DNA of 6,129 nucleotides from CAYLZW01 sp964388085 (GTDB taxonomy: Bacteria > Myxococcota > UBA727 > CAYLZW01): the NCBI GenBank assembly GCA_964388085.1, contig CAYLZW010000331.1, positions 1 to 6,129 on the forward strand, written 5' to 3'. The notes below the pieces were generated by a model that searched no databases, had not been told where the DNA came from, and was given only the letters and a program-made list of their open reading frames with translations. Positions within the stretch are counted from its first letter, which is position 1, and each line of letters starts with the position of its first letter. Both the position numbers and the translations under genes were made by a program. Positions 1 to 6,129 of the stretch are shown one piece after another.

Positions 1-889
1 CGCCGTAGTGCACCACACCGTCGACGATGAACGTCGGGTTGTCGTGCGTCGTGACGCGGCCGGTCTCGCAGATGCCGCCCTGGTCCACGGCGACGTCGAC
101 GATGACCGAGCCGTCCTCCATCTCGGCGAGCAGCTCGCGCGTGATGAGGCGCGGCGCGCGCGCGCCCGGGATGAGCACGGCGCCGACGATGAGGTCCGCG
201 CGGCGCACGTGCTCGCGCAGCGTGTGCGGCGTCGAGTACAGCGTCTGCGCGCGACCGAGGAACACGTCGTCGAGGTACTCGAGGCGATCGAGGTTGTTGT
301 CGAGGATGACGACCTCGGCGCCCATGCCGACCGCGATCTTGGCGGCGTTCACGCCGACGACGCCGCCGCCCACGATGAGCACCTTGCCGCGGTGCACGCC
401 CGGCACGCCGCCGAGCAGGATGCCCTTGCCGCCGCGCTCCTTCTCGAGGCACCAGGCGCCGACCTGAATGGCCATCTTGCCGGCGACCTCGCTCATGGGC
501 TTCAAGAGCGGCAAGCGGCCCTTCACCTCGATGGTCTCGTAGGCGACGCCGGTGACCTTCTTGTCGACGAGGGCCTTGGTGAGCTCGGGCTCGGCGGCGA
601 GGTGCAGGTACGTGAACAGCAGCTGGCCTTCCCGCATGCGCGCGTACTCGGGCGGCAGCGGCTCCTTCACCTTCACGATCATCTCGGCGCGCGCCCACAG
701 GTCATCGGCGCCGTCGACGATCTCGGCGCCGACCGCTTGGTACGACTCGTCGCTGATGCCCGAGCCGAGCCCCGCTCCCTTCTGCACGAGCACCTTGTGA
801 CCGGCGGTCACGAGGGCGTGCACGCTCGCCGGCACGAGGCCGATGCGGTTCTCCTTCTGCTTGATCTCGGTGGGGCAGCCAACGATCAC
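1..889 (-). CDS. ald: Alanine dehydrogenase, partial (C-terminus beyond the left edge)
   Basis: Catalyses the reversible NAD-dependent oxidative deamination of L-alanine to pyruvate and ammonium in the cytoplasm. I translated the minus strand by hand: 296 codons are in the window, against about 370 for the family, so roughly the last 75 residues are missing. The protein opens (M)IVGCPTEIKQKENRIGL, the typical Ald N-terminus. Visible family residues are R15, K75 (in VKVKEP), H96 (in TYLHLAAE) and D269 (in VDVAVDQGG); they correspond to the substrate-binding and catalytic Arg/Lys/His/Asp known from mycobacterial Ald. A Rossmann motif GGGVVG lies at 174-179, and D197 at the end of the second strand favours NAD over NADP. 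The start is GTG at 889-887, placed by the family N-terminus and a good Shine-Dalgarno six bases upstream. It is divergent from the lipoprotein gene. No frameshift or missing key residue was seen. Confidence 0.96.
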   Translation of the reverse strand, partial: MIVGCPTEIKQKENRIGLVPASVHALVTAGHKVLVQKGAGLGSGISDESYQAVGAEIVDGADDLWARAEMIVKVKEPLPPEYARMREGQLLFTYLHLAAEPELTKALVDKKVTGVAYETIEVKGRLPLLKPMSEVAGKMAIQVGAWCLEKERGGKGILLGGVPGVHRGKVLIVGGGVVGVNAAKIAVGMGAEVVILDNNLDRLEYLDDVFLGRAQTLYSTPHTLREHVRRADLIVGAVLIPGARAPRLITRELLAEMEDGSVIVDVAVDQGGICETGRVTTHDNPTFIVDGVVHYG

Positions 890-895
890 GACGGA

Positions 896-902
896 CTCCC
901 TC
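896..902 (-). promoter_or_regulatory. Ribosome binding site of ald
   Basis: On the minus strand GAGGGAG ends six bases before the GTG at 889. This supports the GTG rather than any upstream codon as the start of ald. Confidence 0.65.
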
Positions 903-958
903 TGTAAGGCGCCGGCTCTTGTGCCGACGAAGAGAAGCGGTGACTTTCGTCTCGGTTC

Positions 959-978
959 GCGCTGTGCAGCGCTGTGCA
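959..978. repeat. Exact tandem 10-bp direct repeat in the ald/lipoprotein divergent region
   Basis: GCGCTGTGCA occurs twice back to back (959-968 and 969-978). The 10-bp period puts both copies on the same DNA face. The pair lies about 70-90 bp upstream of the ald start and 117-136 bp upstream of the lipoprotein start, so it could serve either gene. A third exact copy lies at 5234-5243, in the other divergent intergenic region. A transcription-factor site is a reasonable guess; no factor can be named. Confidence 0.6.
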
Positions 979-1048
979 AATCCGCCGTTCGCATAGCGAG
1001 TTTCGCGCGCGTCGTCAGCGCCAGAAGCGAGCGTCCTCGCGCGCGTCG

Positions 1049-1065
1049 GTCGAAAGGCTTTCGAC
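1049..1065. promoter_or_regulatory. Perfect 17-bp inverted repeat upstream of the lipoprotein gene
   Basis: GTCGAAAG-G-CTTTCGAC: two perfect 8-bp arms around a single central base, ending 29 bp before the ATG at 1095. The one-base centre makes a homodimeric regulator site more likely than an RNA hairpin, although without that loop constraint a shorter stem could form in RNA. Its position fits an operator overlapping the promoter or leader of the lipoprotein gene. The regulator is unknown. Confidence 0.5.
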
Positions 1066-1094
1066 GCAGCGCGCCGAAGGCAGTACACGAGCGC

Positions 1095-2612
1095 ATGCGA
1101 AACAGCGGCAAGGCAGCCCTGGCGCTCGCCCTCGGCGCCGTCGTCGTCACGGCCTGCGCCACCGAGCAGGCCGCGCGCGGCTCCGGCTCGGGGACGCGCG
1201 CGTGGTTCAGCCCCCCCGCGGGCACCGCGCGCGACCCGGGCCTCGAGGAGGCCGCCGCGCTCTTGTGCGCGCGCGACACGAACGCGCTCCTCGGCGAGGA
1301 CGCACGGCGCGCCGGGCGCGTGTGGGAGGGCCAGGTGGCCGCCACCCTCGCGCGCGGCGACGAGGCGGATCCGAACGAGGGCGCGCGCGGAGAGACCTTC
1401 AGCGAGCGCGCGGACGCCCTCGTGGCCGAGACCGGCGCCACCCACTACGGCTTCGCGCGCGGGCAGACGCCCTCGGGCGAGCCCTGCGCTGCCGTCGTCG
1501 TCACGCGCCGGCAGCTCACGCTCGAGAGCGCGCTGCCAGGGCACCTCGCGAAGGCGGCGCCGTTCCCGTTGGCGTTCACGCTCGCCGGCGGGAAAGAGCG
1601 CGCCACGGCGTTCTTGCTGACGCCCCTCGGCAGCGTCGAGAAGATGGAGCTCCCGGCCGGAGAGCGCGCGAGCACGATCATCGATCCGCGCGCGGGGAAC
1701 GGGCGCTACGTGCTCGAGGTCATCGCCACCGGCAAAGAGGACGCGCCCGAGGTGGCGCTCTTGTGGCCCTTCACCGTCGGCAGCGGCCGGCTGCCGCCGG
1801 CGCCCGAGGTGCTCTTCCCCGACGAGGGGCACCCGGACCGCGCGCTCACGCGGCGCCTCGAGGCCCTCGTGCACCGGCTGCGCATCGAGCAGCAGCTGAA
1901 GCCGCTGACCATCGCGCCGCCCCTCGGCCGGCTGTCGGTGGCGCGCGCCGAGGCCCTCTCGGGGGAGGGCCGCCTCGGGCACCGCCTCCCCGACGACAAG
2001 AGCGCGCTCGAGGCCCTGCGGCAGGCGGAGCCGAGGTTCCCGGTGACCGAGCTCGCCGAGGTGCAAGCGCAGGCCGGCACCCTCGACGAGGCCTGGCGGG
2101 CGCTGCTCGACAGCCCCGCGCACCGCTACGAGCTCGTCGGCAGCCGCGCCTCGCACCTCGGCGCCGCGGTGGTGCGCGGTCAAGACGGCCTCGGCCGGCC
2201 GCTCGTCACCGTCGTGATGCTGCTCGCGCGGCGCATCCAGATGCGGCCGGTCAGCGAGGTGCGCACGGAGCTCCTCGGCCGCCTGAACCTCGCGCGCGAC
2301 GTCACCGGCAGTAGGCCCTTGAAGCGGGACGCTGCGCTCGAGAAGGTCGCCAGCGCGCTCGCGGAGGCCATGGCCAAGCGGGGCGAGCTCGACGAGAGCG
2401 CGCTCGGCGGTCCGGCGTCCGAGCTCGCGCTGAACGCGCACAGCGGGCTCGAGGAGGCGCGCGTGGTGGTCGCGCGCGTGGACGATCCGCTGCGGCTCTC
2501 GCCGTCGGGAGCCACCCTCGACGGCGCCGCGACGGTCATCGGCGTCGGGCTGGTCTCGCCCGAGGTCGCCGGCCAGTGGTACGTCGCGCTCGTCGTCGGT
2601 GTGCCCCGTTGA
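1095..2612 (+). CDS. CAP-domain (SCP-like) lipoprotein, 505 aa
   Basis: Predicted exported lipoprotein. The N-terminus has a short charged stretch (R2, K6), a hydrophobic core at 7-20 and a lipobox VTAC with the lipidated Cys at 21; residue +2 is Ala, compatible with outer-membrane sorting. A region at about 253-378 resembles a degenerate CAP domain (PF00188): RLEALVHRLRIEQQLKPL opening, GH at 295-296, a possible active-site E319, then AWRALLDSPAHR (H343) and a LGAAVV strand. Residues 387-505 look like a second, His-less copy (LNLAR at 397-401, IGVGLV at 482-487). Residues 50-140 may be a third, with C58 and C131 able to pair. A beta-rich linker ends in ALLWPFTVG (221-229). Binding or peptidase-like roles are known for CAP proteins; the role here is unknown. 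The reading frame stays open far upstream, antisense to ald; the ATG at 1095 is chosen because the signal peptide starts there. Its Shine-Dalgarno is weak (GAAGG at 1076-1080, 14 bases away). Confidence 0.85.
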   Translation: MRNSGKAALALALGAVVVTACATEQAARGSGSGTRAWFSPPAGTARDPGLEEAAALLCARDTNALLGEDARRAGRVWEGQVAATLARGDEADPNEGARGETFSERADALVAETGATHYGFARGQTPSGEPCAAVVVTRRQLTLESALPGHLAKAAPFPLAFTLAGGKERATAFLLTPLGSVEKMELPAGERASTIIDPRAGNGRYVLEVIATGKEDAPEVALLWPFTVGSGRLPPAPEVLFPDEGHPDRALTRRLEALVHRLRIEQQLKPLTIAPPLGRLSVARAEALSGEGRLGHRLPDDKSALEALRQAEPRFPVTELAEVQAQAGTLDEAWRALLDSPAHRYELVGSRASHLGAAVVRGQDGLGRPLVTVVMLLARRIQMRPVSEVRTELLGRLNLARDVTGSRPLKRDAALEKVASALAEAMAKRGELDESALGGPASELALNAHSGLEEARVVVARVDDPLRLSPSGATLDGAATVIGVGLVSPEVAGQWYVALVVGVPR

Positions 2613-2645
2613 CGGCGTAGCGCGCTCTTGGCGGCCGAGGGCTCT

Positions 2646-2666
2646 TGCCCCCGAGCGCGGGGGGCA
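2646..2666 (+). terminator. Possible terminator hairpin after the lipoprotein gene
   Basis: TGCCCCC (2646-2652) pairs with GGGGGCA (2660-2666) around a 7-base loop. The stem begins 34 bp after the lipoprotein stop. There is no T-tract after it, so this is a GC-only hairpin; it may act with Rho or only protect the 3' end. Confidence 0.4.
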
Positions 2667-2693
2667 GGCGCCCCACCACCGTCCGTCCGACCA

Positions 2694-2717
2694 GCACCGG
2701 ACAGTGCACCGGACACT
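2694..2717. repeat. Tandem 12-bp direct repeat, possible activator site
   Basis: GCACCGGACAGT (2694-2705) is followed directly by GCACCGGACACT (2706-2717), with 11 of 12 bases identical. It is centred about 121 bp upstream of the transcription start predicted from the sigma-54 promoter candidate at 2801, within the usual distance of enhancer sites for NtrC-type activators. The function is inferred from position only. Confidence 0.5.
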
Positions 2718-2722
2718 CGTCC

Positions 2723-2738
2723 GCGCGCGATCGCGCGC
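2723..2738. repeat. Perfect 16-bp palindrome
   Basis: GCGCGCGATCGCGCGC is self-complementary over all 16 bases and starts five bases after the tandem 12-bp repeat. In DNA this rich in GC, alternating GC palindromes arise easily, so it may be incidental. It could also be part of a control region for the gene at 2853. Confidence 0.35.
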
Positions 2739-2800
2739 AAAGACGCTTGTGTGATCGCGTCCCACCGTGCCCGTGCTCCCGGACAAACGCCCTAGGTCGG

Positions 2801-2816
2801 TGGCCGGCTTCTTGCT
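2801..2816 (+). promoter_or_regulatory. Candidate sigma-54 (-24/-12) promoter
   Basis: TGGCCGGCTTCTTGCT matches the RpoN consensus TGGCACGNNNNTTGCW at 10 of 12 fixed positions, with the required GG (2802-2803) and GC (2814-2815) exactly ten bases apart. Transcription would start near 2827, leaving a leader of about 26 bases with a strong Shine-Dalgarno (AGGAGG at 2843-2848) before the ATG at 2853. The alternative is a sigma-70-like -10 TATCAT at 2831-2836, but it has no good -35. Confidence 0.5.
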
Positions 2817-2852
2817 CAAGGGGGCACGGCTATCATTCGACGAGGAGGGGCC

Positions 2853-3443
2853 ATGCACCGACCTAACTCTTCCACCGGCATCCGCGTCCCCATGCGCCAT
2901 GGCCTGCAGGCCGCCCAGGATCTGCGCCAGGCGCTCTTGGATCTCGAGTCCCGCATGGAACGCCGCAAGGCGACCCTCCTCGTCCTTTGGAACCAGGCGA
3001 AGCTCCCCGATCGCGTCCTGGCGGTGCACCGCCTGCTGCGCGAGGGCACCGTGGCCGCAGGCGATGCCGAGCAGTTACAGGAGCACGAGCAGCGCGTTCA
3101 GCGCGCCTGGGCGCAGCTCCGTTCCGCGCGTTCCGCCGGCGAAAAGGCCCGCGTGCTCCAGCTCGAGGTCGAGGTGCAGCTCGCCGAGCGCGACCGCGAC
3201 AACTTCCTGTCCTCGAGCGGGCTCATCGACCAGCTGTTCCGCTACGGCGAGACCTTCCTCATGGACGTCCCCTACGACCGCGACATCCGCCCGCTCTCCG
3301 AGATGCTCGAGCGCAAGGAGCGGATCCTCGACCAGCTCGCGCGCCTCGAGTCCCGCCGGGAGGGGCCGCTCAAGCGCCGCGTGGCGATTCGCTTGCTGTC
3401 GCCGGCGACGATGTCGAGCGAAGGCATTCCCGTCAGCGTTTGA
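2853..3443 (+). CDS. Helical, probably coiled-coil protein of unknown family, 196 aa
   Basis: I do not recognise the family. The protein has no signal peptide, no membrane segment and no cysteine, so it is probably cytoplasmic. It is very rich in Arg, Glu, Gln and Leu, with long predicted helices at about 15-50, 70-118 and 145-170 carrying heptad-like Leu/Ile spacing (for example LSEMLERKERILDQLARLE at 148-166). A less charged stretch at 119-144 (SSSGLIDQLFRYGETFLMDV) with aromatic and hydrophobic residues may be a hinge or contact site, and the C-terminal tail after about 182 looks disordered. The ATG at 2853 is supported by AGGAGG four bases upstream; the next ATG (codon 14) has no such site. 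The gene sits alone, 240 bp after the lipoprotein gene and convergent with the surface-protein gene. A sigma-54 type promoter candidate precedes it. A structural, adaptor or chaperone-like role is possible, but nothing in the sequence decides it. Confidence 0.8.
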   Translation: MHRPNSSTGIRVPMRHGLQAAQDLRQALLDLESRMERRKATLLVLWNQAKLPDRVLAVHRLLREGTVAAGDAEQLQEHEQRVQRAWAQLRSARSAGEKARVLQLEVEVQLAERDRDNFLSSSGLIDQLFRYGETFLMDVPYDRDIRPLSEMLERKERILDQLARLESRREGPLKRRVAIRLLSPATMSSEGIPVSV

Positions 3444-3494
3444 GGTTGTGCGGCGCCACGATCGGAGCGTCCGAGCGCTTCGAGGTCCGCTAGC

Positions 3495-3524
3495 AAAACA
3501 AACGGCCCCTCGAGAGAGGGGCCG
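3495..3524 (-). terminator. Intrinsic terminator of the surface-protein gene, shared by the convergent pair
   Basis: Arms 3503-3511 (CGGCCCCTC) and 3516-3524 (GAGGGGCCG) form a perfect 9-bp stem with a four-base loop. Read on the minus strand it is followed by TTTGTTTT (3502-3495), giving a classical intrinsic terminator 29 bp after the stop of the minus-strand gene. Read on the plus strand the same stem lies 59 bp after the stop at 3443 but lacks a T-tract, so it may end the coiled-coil gene less efficiently. Confidence 0.85.
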
Positions 3525-3553
3525 CTTGCTCATGTCCGATCGCCGAAGGCGCT

Positions 3554-5035
<1,482 letters not shown>

Positions 5036-5040
5036 ACAGG

Positions 5041-5045
5041 CCTCC
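5041..5045 (-). promoter_or_regulatory. Ribosome binding site of the surface-protein gene
   Basis: On the minus strand GGAGG ends five bases before the GTG at 5035 but 17 bases before the in-frame ATG at 5023. The spacing favours the GTG start, giving an N-terminus of MSRTMNLTS with an Arg for signal-peptide function. Confidence 0.65.
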
Positions 5046-5226
5046 GCGGGTGGTCTACTTGGGAGCTGGGCAGGTACGGGGCATGTAGGTTTTCGTCACA
5101 CGTGCCCTGACCGTTGTGCACCTTTACCGGGGATCTCGCCTCCCGGGCATCCGGATCTGGGCGGCGGCGGCGGTTTTTGCAGCCGCGCCTCCTCGGTGCC
5201 CGCTGTAGGCGGCCGGCGGTCGCCGA

Positions 5227-5252
5227 GCGGGACGCGCTGTGCAATGTCCCGC
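5227..5252 (+). promoter_or_regulatory. Inverted repeat directly before the uup start
   Basis: GCGGGAC (5227-5233) and GTCCCGC (5246-5252) are perfect 7-bp arms around a 12-base loop, ending two bases before the GTG at 5255. In mRNA the hairpin would cover the place where a Shine-Dalgarno belongs, and no good one is visible there. It may regulate translation of uup, or be an operator, or show that the true start lies elsewhere. Confidence 0.45.
5234..5243. repeat. Third copy of the GCGCTGTGCA 10-mer
   Basis: Identical to the tandem pair at 959-978, and located in the loop of the inverted repeat before uup. See the finding on the shared 10-mer. Confidence 0.5.
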
Positions 5253-5254
5253 GC

Positions 5255-6129
<875 letters not shown>

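Noticed and set aside
8..907. 299-codon plus-strand open frame
   Set aside because: It is antisense to alanine dehydrogenase, whose catalytic residues and Rossmann motif are unmistakable; the product is Asp/Ala/His low-complexity.
2727..2734. GCGATCGC as a HIP1-type motif
   Set aside because: HIP1 is a cyanobacterial repeat; the other genes here indicate Myxococcota, and a single copy carries no weight.
2831..2836. TATCAT as a sigma-70 -10 box for the gene at 2853
   Set aside because: There is no acceptable -35 hexamer at 16-18 bp, and the start would fall only about ten bases before the ATG, at the Shine-Dalgarno; the sigma-54 match fits better.
702..3029. 775-codon open frame on the minus strand across the lipoprotein gene
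   Set aside because: It is antisense to ald's neighbour and to the CAP lipoprotein, is full of low-complexity Arg/Ala/Glu, and has no domain or Shine-Dalgarno. Long open antisense frames are expected in DNA with very high third-position GC.
5159..5173. GGC trinucleotide run in the uup upstream region
   Set aside because: A short simple-sequence run, common in GC-rich genomes; no pairing or spacing that suggests a function.

Overview
The window is GC-rich throughout, with strong G/C at third codon positions. It carries a protein ending in a MYXO-CTERM-type sorting tail (Cys, hydrophobic helix, Arg run) with four Cys-rich DUF4215-type 'myxobacterial disulfide' repeats. It also has a lipoprotein with a degraded CAP domain and a GTG-initiated alanine dehydrogenase. 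Together these point to the Myxococcota (myxobacteria and relatives). No mobile element, tRNA, rRNA or CRISPR array was seen.

Layout: (1) 1-889, minus: 5' three quarters of alanine dehydrogenase (ald), running off the left edge. (2) 890-1094: divergent intergenic region with an exact tandem 10-bp repeat and a perfect 17-bp inverted repeat. (3) 1095-2612, plus: 505-aa lipoprotein with CAP-like modules. (4) 2613-2852: intergenic region with a GC hairpin just after the lipoprotein stop, a tandem 12-bp repeat, a 16-bp palindrome and a good sigma-54 (-24/-12) promoter candidate. (5) 2853-3443, plus: 196-aa helical, probably coiled-coil cytoplasmic protein of unknown family. (6) 3444-3553: convergent gap with a strong hairpin that has a U-tract when read on the minus strand. 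(7) 3554-5035, minus: 493-aa secreted Cys-rich surface protein with domain order A-B-B-A-B-B-A, a (Gly-Glu)15 linker and the MYXO-CTERM tail. (8) 5036-5254: divergent intergenic region with a hairpin ending two bases before the next start. (9) 5255-6129, plus: N-terminal half of a Uup-type ABC-F ATPase, running off the right edge.

The genes do not look like one pathway. Ald (alanine/pyruvate metabolism) and Uup (ribosome-associated ABC-F protein) are housekeeping genes. Between them lie lineage-specific genes: an outer-membrane or periplasmic lipoprotein, an unknown helical protein and an anchored surface protein. Every gene seems to have its own transcription signals (two divergent gaps, one convergent gap, one same-strand gap of 240 bp), so no operon is evident.

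I found no convincing complete new system. The points most worth a second look are the regular disulfide-module architecture of the surface protein, the sigma-54 promoter with its upstream tandem repeat before the unknown coiled-coil gene, and a 10-mer that occurs in both divergent intergenic regions, once exactly filling the loop of a hairpin beside the uup start.
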